Under the pieces are notes generated by a model. It saw only the letters and a list, made by a program, of their open reading frames with translations, had not been told where the DNA came from and did not search any database. The position numbers and the translations under genes are program-made. A stretch of DNA of 44,663 bases from Lysobacterales bacterium. Lineage in GTDB: Bacteria; Pseudomonadota; Gammaproteobacteria; Xanthomonadales; SZUA-36. Each line of letters begins with the position of its first letter. Position 1 is the first letter of the stretch. This document shows, piece by piece, positions 1 through 7,487 of the stretch. Location: NCBI GenBank assembly GCA_014238945.1, contig JABAAB010000065.1, forward strand, positions 1 to 44,663. Reading direction: 5' to 3'.

Positions 1-147
1 GCTACTTCGCGCTAGAATCAAGGCATCTAACAATACTCTACGAATTGTTTCGTACCTGTTATATCAAACAAACAGCCGTTGGATTCTTGGCTTACACGCA
101 AGCCCACCTAGGGACTGTAATTACAAAGCCCGTATAAGCAGGAGGAT

Positions 148-729
148 CTACCGCCGTACGGCGCTCCCGCTCCTGGCGCACACCGAGTAGACGGTGGTGC
201 CAGTACCCGTTACCGTCTTCTCGATCGTCGGGGTTGTGTTCACTATGATGGCGGACTTCCCTGACAAGTCCTCGATCGAAAAGGACACGATGCCGTGGAG
301 CTTGAAGTAGAGGCCTGGAATCTCTCCGAGGATGACAGTCCCCTCACAGATACCGTAATCGGTACGGATCGTTCCGTTTGGCAGCCGTGTGCGCTCGACG
401 GACGGACATGAGACTTCGGATGTAGTAACCGGATTACTGCCTAAGGTAGTCTGATCCATGCGAGTGCGGAACGTTGTGAAGTCGACGACGCCGATCCCGT
501 CGGAATCGTAGATCCCGATTCCCTCCGCCGTTATCACACGATGGCTGGCGTCCCCCTCGGGGCGGAAGGTTTCCTCGTCGAAACCGTCGAAGCTGCTGAC
601 GCAGTGCGTCTGCGTCGTGAACGCGAAGGTCCCCCCCAACCGCTGAGCCAAGGCGCTCGACGCACTAACCATTACACCGGTGGCCAGCAGACAGACGGCC
701 GCGTATCGGATCGTCGGAGTCTTATTCAT
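148..729 (-). CDS. Secreted hypothetical protein
   Basis: A 193-residue protein I do not recognise. It begins with a clear signal peptide: Lys and Arg near the N-terminus, a hydrophobic core at about residues 10-22, and an Ala-rich cleavage region ending SSALAQ near residue 29. The mature part is rich in Thr, Ser, Gly and Val with few Lys, and has four cysteines spread along it (in HCVSS, SCPSV, ICEGT, VCARS), which suits an exported beta-rich protein with disulfides. The start is supported by a GAGGGAAG ribosome-binding site just upstream of the ATG. Its G+C looks higher than that of the following genes, and its upstream flank is an insertion-sequence remnant, so acquisition by transfer is possible. 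No function is inferred. Confidence 0.7.
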   Translation of the reverse strand: MNKTPTIRYAAVCLLATGVMVSASSALAQRLGGTFAFTTQTHCVSSFDGFDEETFRPEGDASHRVITAEGIGIYDSDGIGVVDFTTFRTRMDQTTLGSNPVTTSEVSCPSVERTRLPNGTIRTDYGICEGTVILGEIPGLYFKLHGIVSFSIEDLSGKSAIIVNTTPTIEKTVTGTGTTVYSVCARSGSAVRR

Positions 730-759
730 GTTCTTCCCTCATTCTCTGGACCCCGTTAG

Positions 760-900
760 TGTAGATATGTCAGACCTTACGGGACAGTCTATGCTAAATG
801 ATATCTGTTCAGTAGACTGTAAAAATGAACGAAGAGCAACGCCTGGTGCAAAAACGAATGCGCGTGTTGGAACATGCAAACAAAATAGGCAATGTACGTT
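760..900 (+). mobile_element. Remnant of an IS481-like element, left end
   Basis: The segment starts with a terminal sequence, TGTAGATATG followed by TCAGACCTTACGGGACAG, that occurs a second time at 39799-39826. An ATG at 825 then opens the N-terminus of a transposase. The element is cut at about position 900, where minus-strand sequence of a different insertion sequence begins. Identification as an IS481-like element rests on recall of the transposase N-terminus and on the repeated end. The opposite end is not in the window. Confidence 0.6.
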
Positions 901-908
901 GTCGTTAA
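825..908 (+). pseudogene. Truncated IS481-like transposase, N-terminal 25 residues
   Basis: The reading frame MNEEQRLVQKRMRVLEHANK continues with IGNVR, which resembles the first helix of IS481-type helix-turn-helix transposases. In those proteins this is normally followed by a CRYFG-type motif. Here it runs into CR and a stop because the element is broken at about position 900. Well over 90 percent of the expected transposase (roughly 300 residues or more) is missing, so it cannot be active. Confidence 0.6.
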
Positions 909-1060
909 GACCCAAGTTTCTGGCAATCTCGGCAACCGGAATATCGGATTGTTGAACCAGCGACACCGCTTCTTGTTTGTATTCTTTGGAAAATCGTCTT
1001 CTGGCCATGTTTCACCTCTTAGTGGTAGATTTTCCACTCTTAACGAGGTGTCTGTCATAT
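901..1060 (-). mobile_element. Remnant of an IS3-family element, orfA 5-prime end
   Basis: On the minus strand an ATG at 1008 opens MARRRFSKEYKQEAVSLVQQ, followed by a helix-turn-helix (PVAEIARNLGL). This is the typical N-terminus of an IS3-family OrfA transposase. Homology stops after about 35 residues, at the junction with the IS481-like fragment. Upstream of the ATG, positions 1040-1060 hold a plausible element end (GATATGACAGAC when read on the minus strand). OrfB and the other end are absent. The left boundary is good to a few bases, the right one only approximate. Confidence 0.65.
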
Positions 1061-1120
1061 CGGGGTAGAACCAAGCTGAGTTGTGTCGCCTGGAAGCAGA
1101 CTCTTCCCTCTATATGAAAT

Positions 1121-1819
1121 TCAAAGCCCCAGTTTCGCTTTGATGTAGTTGCTGGTCAGATGCTTTGTGACGTCCATGGGCTCACAGCTGCCATCAGGAT
1201 CGAAATCTATGGGCCCGATCTTCACGGCGACTTTGAGGGCGGCGGCATTGAGCGCTTTGCTTCGCTTGCCTATGCCAATCAGGGCTCCCCCCATTGACAA
1301 GACGGTATCAATGTCTTCTGTTGGGTACGTTTTTTCGATGTGTGCAATGTGCGCGAGGAAATATTCTTCTTCTGGGGCGCTCTTCTTTTTGCTCTTGGAG
1401 ATCTCGTAGAGCAGGCCATAGCCGCATCTTTGGCGCACTTTGTCTTTGCTTTTAATCCACTTGTCGGCGAGTTCGACAACAAATGGCGTCTTGGCGAGCG
1501 TGGCATCGCAGGAGGAGAATACATGCGCCAGATAGCCGCCCTGTAGTTGTTCAACCTGTAATTCGGCCTGTTCGATGGTCATGGTTTTGGGATCATCGAT
1601 GAGCAATGCGATAATCTTCATCTCGTAGATCTTCGCTTGCCAGAGTTGCCGGGCAAGTTTCGAATCTTTGCCGACCGTCTTGCTGAACTTACGCAGCTTG
1701 GTCAATCCGATGCCAAAGCCCTTCAGTCCACCGGACTTCTCTTCGTGATTCTTCCAATGCTCAATCCCCCGCGCATCCTGATTCGCTTGCAAGTATTCAA
1801 GGATCTCTGATTTATTCAT
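1121..1819 (-). CDS. DNA alkylation repair protein, AlkD-like
   Basis: A 232-residue all-helical protein resembling the AlkD/AlkC group of HEAT-repeat DNA glycosylases, which remove alkylated bases without flipping them. Visible family features are LWQAKIYEMKIIALLIDDP at about residues 57-75 and repeated amphipathic helices through the middle (ADKWIKSKDKVRQRCGYGLL). The usual family length is 220-240 residues. An upstream in-frame ATG at 1903 would add 28 residues of non-conserved, Pro-rich sequence. I prefer 1819, where MNKSEILEYL starts like other family members, although its ribosome-binding site is weak. It stands alone between insertion-sequence debris and an ltrA pseudogene, so it may be accessory. 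Enzymatic activity is inferred from the family only. Confidence 0.75.
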   Translation of the reverse strand: MNKSEILEYLQANQDARGIEHWKNHEEKSGGLKGFGIGLTKLRKFSKTVGKDSKLARQLWQAKIYEMKIIALLIDDPKTMTIEQAELQVEQLQGGYLAHVFSSCDATLAKTPFVVELADKWIKSKDKVRQRCGYGLLYEISKSKKKSAPEEEYFLAHIAHIEKTYPTEDIDTVLSMGGALIGIGKRSKALNAAALKVAVKIGPIDFDPDGSCEPMDVTKHLTSNYIKAKLGL

Positions 1820-1948
1820 GAGTGGGTCATATTCCGGTGAACAGCGAGTAGGAATGGAGGTGGGAGGACAGGGAAAATCAAAAATTGTCCATTCATGAAT
1901 CATCCTTTACAGGAGGGTGGGAGCAGAGGTTTTGTGGGATAGTATACG

Positions 1949-2367
1949 CTAATGAGTGACAACGACCGCCCCACCCGCGAGGATCATGAGATCGGTCGAA
2001 CGAGCATGACCTATTGCGCTGACGCCTGTTGCAATCAGTGATTCACCGAGCGCTATGATGACAAACAGACCATGTCGTTCCACAAACCGGTTGCAGCCAT
2101 TACGATGACTCGTACCATGGCCTGGTTAGTATCTGAGCGGTTCAAAGTCCAGGTGAACTGGGTCCATGCCCACCATATTAGCCAAAACACCAACGTGCTT
2201 CGAGCCAGACCCATCCAGCTAAGATCATGCGCCAACAAGCGGGTGATACCGGACAGGGCGAAAACGAACACCAGGTCAAAGAACAGTTCAACAAAGGTAA
2301 CATTCTGGTCAGCGGAGGCTGAAAGCCGTCTGCCAGGTCATGCGACTTCTGCCTTTGTTTCGGTCAT
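1949..2367 (-). pseudogene. Broken low-temperature-requirement protein A (LtrA-like)
   Basis: Reading the minus strand from the ATG at 2367 gives MTETKAEVA and then an in-frame TGA. The same frame continues with TFVELFFDLVFVFALSGITR, the characteristic first membrane segment of LtrA proteins, and runs to about position 2085 (MVRVIVMAATG). There the sequence jumps, in another frame, to ERHGLFVIIALGESLIATG, the conserved later LtrA motif, and ends at 1949. About 100 codons between the two motifs are missing, and the later part stops early. The gene therefore carries a nonsense codon, an internal frame-changing deletion and a truncation. LtrA is a multi-pass membrane protein of unclear function. 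Confidence 0.75.
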
Positions 2368-2488
2368 CCTCGGTCCCTTTTTCTGCCAGTCATGGGCTAT
2401 ATTGCCAGAAATTTCCGGTCAATAAATCATCGAATAACTGAGCCGGGTGATTTCTGCGTCCAATGCAGTTCGCCCGCCAATGTGAATG

Positions 2489-2848
2489 TTACCGGACACA
2501 CCTTTTTGCGCCGTCCAATGTGGATGCGTTGAGGACACAGTTTCGTTGTTCCAATCTCATTTCGCGCAGGTTTACATTCTCTGATATGAGTTGATCATAT
2601 TGCTGGGCCGTGTTTTCAAATTCTTTCATGACCTTGTCGTATTGAGATGCACAAACAAATCCTTCGCTCAATTCACAAGGGTATTCATCAAAACAGCTTG
2701 CGTGTTCATCTACGCACTGAGTTGACTCGGGACAGACTTTGTCGCCACCATCCAGGCATGCGGCTTCAGTCCCAACCGGACAGGAGAAATCGCACCAGGC
2801 ACCCGTCGAAACCAGTGCGAGTATCAATATCAATAGTAATCTTTGCAT
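2489..2848 (-). CDS. Small cysteine-rich exported protein
   Basis: A 119-residue protein I do not recognise. It opens with a strong signal peptide (MQRLLLILILALVSTGAWC). The next 50 residues carry seven cysteines at about positions 23, 31, 39, 45, 52, 58 and 66, and two more lie at 104 and 117. That spacing suggests a disulfide-knotted domain. Residues 70-101 (around KEFENTAQQYDQLISENVNL) form a likely coiled coil. The start at 2848 is chosen over an upstream in-frame start at 2917 because AAGGA lies about eight bases before it and the signal peptide begins there. It is probably periplasmic or secreted. Function is unknown. Confidence 0.65.
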   Translation of the reverse strand: MQRLLLILILALVSTGAWCDFSCPVGTEAACLDGGDKVCPESTQCVDEHASCFDEYPCELSEGFVCASQYDKVMKEFENTAQQYDQLISENVNLREMRLEQRNCVLNASTLDGAKRCVR

Positions 2849-3018
2849 GTGAACATCCTTAACTGATGCAAAACTGAATCGGAATGTGGTGGGACGGTTC
2901 AATCGCTGCCAACACATGGCAATTAGAGAACCCGCCCTTGTATTTCTACATAGAATACTTTCCCTGGACGGGTAATCATTGCGTTAATTTGCTACCACCA
3001 CACACAGGCAAACAGACC

Positions 3019-3396
3019 TCATGATTTGAACATTTTCAATAGATTCTTTGCATAGCTTATCGCTTCTTGCTCGATTGTACTGAGGGAATGAGCATTTGCT
3101 TTTTTCGGTTTGTTCACCAGGGACTGGGCGAACTCAATCGCTTCTCGCTCAATTTTGTTGATCATCGGCCGCTTGGCCTGATTCGTTTGCTCCTGATCGG
3201 TCATGTTTTGCTCCTGCATCAATTCGCTTATGGAAGTTTCAAAAACGGCAGCAAGACATTTTAACGATTCCAATCCGGCCTTTTGCCCAGCCTCTATGCG
3301 CTGGATCGTACGGGTGCTCAAACCCGAATGACGGGCAAGCTCTTCCTGGGACCATCCTTTTTCCAATCGTCTTTGTTGAATATTCATCTCTTTCAC
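3019..3396 (-). CDS. XRE-family transcriptional regulator
   Basis: A 125-residue protein with an N-terminal Cro/C1-type helix-turn-helix (residues 8-60: RRLEKGWSQEELARHSGLS, then TRTIQRIEAGQKAG). The family binds operator DNA as a dimer. The C-terminal half holds two similar segments, IEREAIEFAQSLVNKPKK and IEQEAISYAKNLLKMFKS, which look like an internal duplication of a short helix. The first ATG (3396) and a second at 3387 are both plausible starts. No partner such as a toxin gene is adjacent, so it is probably a free-standing regulator with an unknown target. Confidence 0.8.
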   Translation of the reverse strand: MKEMNIQQRRLEKGWSQEELARHSGLSTRTIQRIEAGQKAGLESLKCLAAVFETSISELMQEQNMTDQEQTNQAKRPMINKIEREAIEFAQSLVNKPKKANAHSLSTIEQEAISYAKNLLKMFKS

Positions 3397-3723
3397 CGTT
3401 GCGTTTGTGGGGCTATTTATGACAGATGTTCAGTGCATGCACCACGACAGTGTCGCGACAGGGGTGGTTTTGGCGGCATTCATTTATATTGGTGCCACAT
3501 TGCAGATCATTCCTTCGATACAGCAAACAGCATGCTGATGTTCTCCCGGAGGAATTTGAATGTAAAGAGCGCTGTTAGTATGGCCCAGTGCAATGGTTAT
3601 GAAAACTCCAGTTAAGTGCACTTCCGGACAATGGTAGTTCCTTTGCTCCGGAACCGGTTGGACATCTGCCGGTTGGACTTCCATACTTGAGGGTACAATG
3701 CGTTCATTACCGAACGGGAAGAT
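3397..3723. other. Intergenic region between divergent genes
   Basis: No convincing gene is visible in this 327-base gap. It separates the XRE regulator (minus) from the TonB-domain gene (plus), so it should hold both promoters. A 10-base direct repeat lies near its right end (see the repeat at 3654-3678), followed by a TACAAT -10-like element at 3694-3699 with TTGGAC 15 bases upstream. Short open frames on both strands lack ribosome-binding sites and are not called. Confidence 0.5.
3654..3678. repeat. 10-bp direct repeat in promoter region
   Basis: CCGGTTGGAC occurs at 3654-3663 and again at 3669-3678, a 15-base period. It lies about 50 bases before the ATG at 3724 and overlaps the -35-like TTGGAC. 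It could be a paired operator half-site. The binding protein is unknown; the neighbouring XRE regulator is a candidate by position only. Confidence 0.5.
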
Positions 3724-4797
3724 ATGAAGTCGATCGCACTTCCATTTTTATTTATCTGTACCGGCCTGGTCTGTGCGGGTGATTTAGCGAACGAAGAGGA
3801 TTTCGTCGAGGTACCAATACCCGGCACCTATGCCATCCCACTCAGCCAGTCACCGGCATCCTATCCAGCAAGGGCCAGCGTGGATGAAGTTGAAGGCTGG
3901 GTGGTTGTCATGTTTATTGTGAATAAGGATGGCAGCACAGCTGACATCGAGGTACACAAGACCAGTATTGAGGGCTATTTCGATGCTGCAGCAATTGAAG
4001 CGGTCAGTCGCTGGACCTACAGGCCCGCGACTTTGCAGGGTAAGCCGGTTATTCAGGGCAATAAATTTGCCCGGCTTGTTTTTCAGTTCGAGCATTCCGA
4101 AGGCGGTGTTACCAGAACATTTCTGGGAGTATATAAAAAGGCAAGGAAAGCCATTGAAGATGGCGACCTGGAACTGGCCCAAAGTCTCATTGAAGAACTC
4201 GATGCAAACGGCAAGAGATTGCTTGCAGAAGTCTGTTACCTGGACATGCTCAAACGCAATTATTTTGCAAAGAAGGGTGACACCAAAGCGGCGCTTCTTC
4301 ACGTTGAGCGCGCACTTGTAATCGCAGACAATGTGGCCACAAATGACGTTTATGTGAATCTGCTCAAACATGCCGTACTGGATAACGGCATGTCACGGAA
4401 TTATCAAACCAGCCTGGCTCATTACAACAAACTTGTGGATATTGATGAGAATCTTTCCCCGGATGACCCGGTCCATGCTGTTGCGGCCCGTGTGCGGGAA
4501 ATCTTGAAAGGTGACGAGGATATCCACACCGATGGTGAAATCAGCGTGTCGTGTACGGATTGTGAGGATCCCATTGCTTCCTGGCGTCGGGTTTTGAACC
4601 GGGCCCGTTTTAAAATTGACCAGGTGGTAGGTGAAGTGAGTGAGCTGGAAATCCTGTGCCGCAATTCCACCATCTCATTCACCTACAATCCGGATAAAAT
4701 CTGGAATGTGGACATGGGTTGGGGTGATTGCAGTTTGCGGGTTTTTGGTGAAGAGGGAACGACATTCAGACTGGTAGAATATCAGGGCGTGAATTAG
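3724..4797 (+). CDS. TonB C-terminal-domain protein with helical repeats
   Basis: A 357-residue exported protein. A signal peptide spans about residues 1-19 (ending CAG). A TonB/TolA C-terminal-like domain covers about 45-135: YPARA, then GWVVVMFIVNKDGSTADIEV, FDAAAIEAVSRWTYRPA and KPVIQ are the family pattern. Residues 140-255 look like TPR-type helical pairs (KARKAIEDGDLELAQSLIEEL and ALLHVERALVIAD). The last 80 residues hold four cysteines (SCTDCED, EILCRN, WGDCSL) and resemble no domain I know. Unlike true TonB it has a signal peptide, with no proline-rich linker or cytoplasmic anchor, so it is probably periplasmic rather than an ExbBD-coupled energy transducer. GGGAAG precedes the ATG. 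Confidence 0.75.
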   Translation: MKSIALPFLFICTGLVCAGDLANEEDFVEVPIPGTYAIPLSQSPASYPARASVDEVEGWVVVMFIVNKDGSTADIEVHKTSIEGYFDAAAIEAVSRWTYRPATLQGKPVIQGNKFARLVFQFEHSEGGVTRTFLGVYKKARKAIEDGDLELAQSLIEELDANGKRLLAEVCYLDMLKRNYFAKKGDTKAALLHVERALVIADNVATNDVYVNLLKHAVLDNGMSRNYQTSLAHYNKLVDIDENLSPDDPVHAVAARVREILKGDEDIHTDGEISVSCTDCEDPIASWRRVLNRARFKIDQVVGEVSELEILCRNSTISFTYNPDKIWNVDMGWGDCSLRVFGEEGTTFRLVEYQGVN

Positions 4798-4864
4798 CCA
4801 CCATTGCCTTCACGCGATACCCCGTGATGCCCTGGCAGACACGGATGGCCGGGCCAATTGAACA

Positions 4865-6592
4865 TCAGGGCTGGTTTTGCTCCATGTTGGAGTCTATATC
4901 CCGCGCCAATCGCTTCGCAGCAATATTTTCCGGATTCAGTCGCAATGCTTCATCGATATTTTCACCGGCTATTTGAAACTGCCCATAGCGGAAATAGATC
5001 TCCGCCCTCATGGTATAAAGCCGGTCTTCACGATTGTTGCGGGCAACGTGGTTGTCAAGGAGTAGATTGAGTGTCTCCAGTGCATCAGGATACCTGGCCA
5101 GGCGCATGTAGGCCGCCGGCAGGTGGATGCCATACCAGAGCCGCTCCGGGTCAAGAAACATTGCATTGCGGTAGGAATTAACTGCGGGCTCAATCTCGTT
5201 TGAGGTCATTAAAGCATCACCAAGTTTGAATCGTGCGAACCCGTTGTCAGGCGACTTGCTGACCACATAACTCCAGAAGGTGACATCGTCTTTCCAGATT
5301 TCGGTCTGGTTTCGGGTCAATTGAATCAGCGTAACAATTGCAATTGAGAGTGCCGTTGCGGTCGCAAGCCGCGAAAGCTTCCTGGCTTTTTCAGAATAAA
5401 AAACCTGGGCCAGGGCAATTCCCACCAACAGGTAGAAAGGCAGGGTAGGGAAGTAGGTGTAACGGTCTGCCGCCGCCTGGCTACCTACCTGGACAACACC
5501 TATGACCGGGGATATTGTGACCAGGTAGAACACCCACGCCACCAGCCAGAAATATTTCTTCCTGTACCAGGCATAACCACACAGCACGGTGATCAGTAGC
5601 ACCGCGACCACCGGAATCAGACTCGGGAGGTATTGCTGGAAACTGCTGTATTCCGGATAAGGATAAAACGGTGACAAGCCAATCGGAAGCATGAATTTGG
5701 ACAGGTAGAACATCAGGCTATTGAATGCATTCAGCATCCGAATATGTATACCCTGGCCTTCGAGATTCGCAAGGGAGCCACCCTCTTGTTGGGCCAGAAC
5801 GGTGATCACCGCCGACAGTGCCATGAACAACAGGAAGGGCAGTTTTTCGGTTAACAGACGGCTCCAGGGAATCACGGGGCTGGACGCGGGTTTGATCAAG
5901 TCGGTCTTTTTCAAGGGATAGATATCCAACAGCAAAAAAACGACCGGCAGGGTCAGGGCCATGGGCTTGGCCATCAATGCCAGAACAAAGCAAAGCAAAG
6001 CCGACAGGTACCACTGTCGCCCGGATCGGTTGCTGCGGGCGGAGCTGTAATACAGATAAAACAACAGCGACAATAGGGTAAAGAAGAGACACAACACATC
6101 CTTGCGTTCCGCAATCCAGACCACAGATTCCACGTGCTGGGGATGAACAGCGAAGAGAAGCGCTGTAAATGCCCCGGCCAACAGGGTGAAATTATCCGCG
6201 TTGGTCAGCGTTGAGTGGCCCGTACCTGGTGAACAGTAAGACAGCAGGGCAACGGAAACCACAAACAGCAACATGGTATTCAGTGCGTGGAAGATGACAC
6301 TGACCAGGTGGTGCCCAGGAGGCTCCAGGCCGAACACAGCGTAATCAATAGCATGTGACAACCAGGTCAATGGGTGCCAGTTCGACATCTCAAATGTGGT
6401 CAGCATCCAACCCACAGTTTCCCAATTGAGTTCCCTGATGTGGGTGTTACTGATGACATAACCCTGGGTATCCCAGGTTGCAAGCAAGCCGTTGCCCAGG
6501 GCATTGGCATAAGTTAAAAACACCACCAGCGGCAGCAGACCCATGATAATCACGGCTTTGTATTTGCTGAATTTGGTCTGGATGGGATTCAT
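4865..6592 (-). CDS. TMTC/PMT-like membrane protein with C-terminal TPRs
   Basis: A 575-residue protein with about ten or more membrane segments in residues 12-430 and tetratricopeptide helices in 450-565 (FARFKLGDALMTSNEIEPAV, YPDALETLNLLL, FQIAGENIDEALRLNPENI). The N-terminal part has the acidic extracytoplasmic loop DTQGYV and the block NWHPLTWLSHAIDYAVFG, typical of bacterial relatives of O-mannosyl/TMTC-type glycosyltransferases of the GT-C fold. These use polyprenyl-phosphate sugars, but no substrate can be assigned here. The TPRs are expected on one side of the membrane as a protein-binding module. It converges on the TonB-domain gene and is transcribed away from the GacA-like regulator. 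Confidence 0.8.
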   Translation of the reverse strand: MNPIQTKFSKYKAVIIMGLLPLVVFLTYANALGNGLLATWDTQGYVISNTHIRELNWETVGWMLTTFEMSNWHPLTWLSHAIDYAVFGLEPPGHHLVSVIFHALNTMLLFVVSVALLSYCSPGTGHSTLTNADNFTLLAGAFTALLFAVHPQHVESVVWIAERKDVLCLFFTLLSLLFYLYYSSARSNRSGRQWYLSALLCFVLALMAKPMALTLPVVFLLLDIYPLKKTDLIKPASSPVIPWSRLLTEKLPFLLFMALSAVITVLAQQEGGSLANLEGQGIHIRMLNAFNSLMFYLSKFMLPIGLSPFYPYPEYSSFQQYLPSLIPVVAVLLITVLCGYAWYRKKYFWLVAWVFYLVTISPVIGVVQVGSQAAADRYTYFPTLPFYLLVGIALAQVFYSEKARKLSRLATATALSIAIVTLIQLTRNQTEIWKDDVTFWSYVVSKSPDNGFARFKLGDALMTSNEIEPAVNSYRNAMFLDPERLWYGIHLPAAYMRLARYPDALETLNLLLDNHVARNNREDRLYTMRAEIYFRYGQFQIAGENIDEALRLNPENIAAKRLARDIDSNMEQNQP

Positions 6593-6743
6593 AGTGGCAT
6601 CATGTCATATAGATTCGGTTGGCCCAAGATGTTTGGCCTGCAGTTTGTAGTGATTCGATTCGTTGTTTGTGGGTAATTTACCCGAAAACCGATTTGGAAT
6701 GAATGAGCGGTCGACAGGTATCACTCTGGTGACTATAGTTAGG

Positions 6744-6765
6744 ATACGGGTCAAATACGGGTCAA
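6744..6765. repeat. Perfect tandem 11-bp repeat upstream of the response regulator
   Basis: ATACGGGTCAA is present twice back to back (6744-6754 and 6755-6765), about 50 bases before the regulator ATG. An 11-base period puts both copies on the same face of the helix, as expected for a paired protein-binding site. It may control this gene, the divergent membrane protein, or both. Confidence 0.6.
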
Positions 6766-6811
6766 CAAAGGGGAAAACCAACACAGACAGGATCAATCCA
6801 AGGGGGGAATC

Positions 6812-7450
6812 ATGATCCAGATATTACTCATTGACGACCAGGCGCTCGTCAGAACCGGGCTGCGGCATATTCTTGACCAGTGCAGCGTAATTACGAAAAT
6901 AACAGAAGCATCCTCGGGAGAAGCAGCGATAATCCGCTGCAGAAATTCCCGGCCTGATCTTATCCTGCTCAGCGTGGACTTGCCGGGACTGACCGGGTTT
7001 GAAATAACCCGCAAATTACGACGTCTGCACCCGCAAGCCGGAATTATCATACTGGCTGCACATGCCAAGCCACCCTATCCGGCAAGATTGCTCGAAGCAG
7101 GTGCCAATGGGTACCTGACGATGGATTGTGAATCCAGCGAATTATGTGAGGCAATTACCAAGGTGGCAGCCGGTGGTCGATATATCGGCAACAAGGCAGC
7201 CAAACAACTGGCATTGTCCGTATTGCCCGGCTGTAAGGCCTCGCCATTTGAAGACCTGTCAGCACGCGAGATGGAAGTCATGCTGAAACTGACCGATGGC
7301 CGCAGAATTCCGGATATTGCTTCCTTGTTGTGCCTGAGCCCAAAAACGGTATCGACCTACAAGTACCGAATATTGGACAAACTCGGAGCACGAAGTGAGG
7401 TCGAACTGGTTCACATGGCCATGCGCTACGGATTGGTGGAAGCCAGCTGA
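6812..7450 (+). CDS. GacA/UvrY-like LuxR-type response regulator, degenerate receiver
   Basis: A 212-residue protein with a receiver domain (1-120) and a LuxR-type helix-turn-helix (about 145-205: LSAREMEVMLKL, then LCLSPKTVSTYKYRILDKLG). Overall similarity is to GacA/UvrY, which normally switches on small RNAs of the Csr/Rsm system after phosphorylation by BarA/GacS. The acidic pair D8-D9 is kept. The phospho-acceptor position 54 is Ser (LILLSVDLPG where GacA has LMDV), the switch Thr is Ala (IILAAHAK), and the conserved Lys is replaced (YLTMD for YLTKG). Ordinary phospho-relay control is therefore unlikely unless D56 substitutes. GacA homologues usually precede uvrC. Here uvrC lies 20 kb away, which suggests a paralogue or a relocated gene. 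Confidence 0.88.
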   Translation: MIQILLIDDQALVRTGLRHILDQCSVITKITEASSGEAAIIRCRNSRPDLILLSVDLPGLTGFEITRKLRRLHPQAGIIILAAHAKPPYPARLLEAGANGYLTMDCESSELCEAITKVAAGGRYIGNKAAKQLALSVLPGCKASPFEDLSAREMEVMLKLTDGRRIPDIASLLCLSPKTVSTYKYRILDKLGARSEVELVHMAMRYGLVEAS

Positions 7451-7453
7451 ATT

Positions 7454-7476
7454 CACGGGGGTCAGGTGCCCCCGTG
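7454..7476. terminator. Hairpin between convergent genes
   Basis: CACGGGGG (7454-7461) and CCCCCGTG (7469-7476) form a perfect 8-bp GC-rich stem with a 7-base loop. It lies 3 bases after the regulator stop and 11 bases from the rne stop. Neither strand has a run of T after the stem, so a classical intrinsic terminator is not certain. It may instead stabilise the 3-prime ends of both messages. Confidence 0.6.
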
Positions 7477-7487
7477 ACATCAGGAAT

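Noticed and set aside
2072-2425. 117-codon plus-strand frame
   Set aside because: It is antisense to the ltrA pseudogene, whose minus-strand translation shows clear family motifs.
3484-3684. 66-codon minus-strand frame in the XRE/TonB-domain gap
   Set aside because: No ribosome-binding site or family resemblance; it would cover the likely promoter and the direct repeat.
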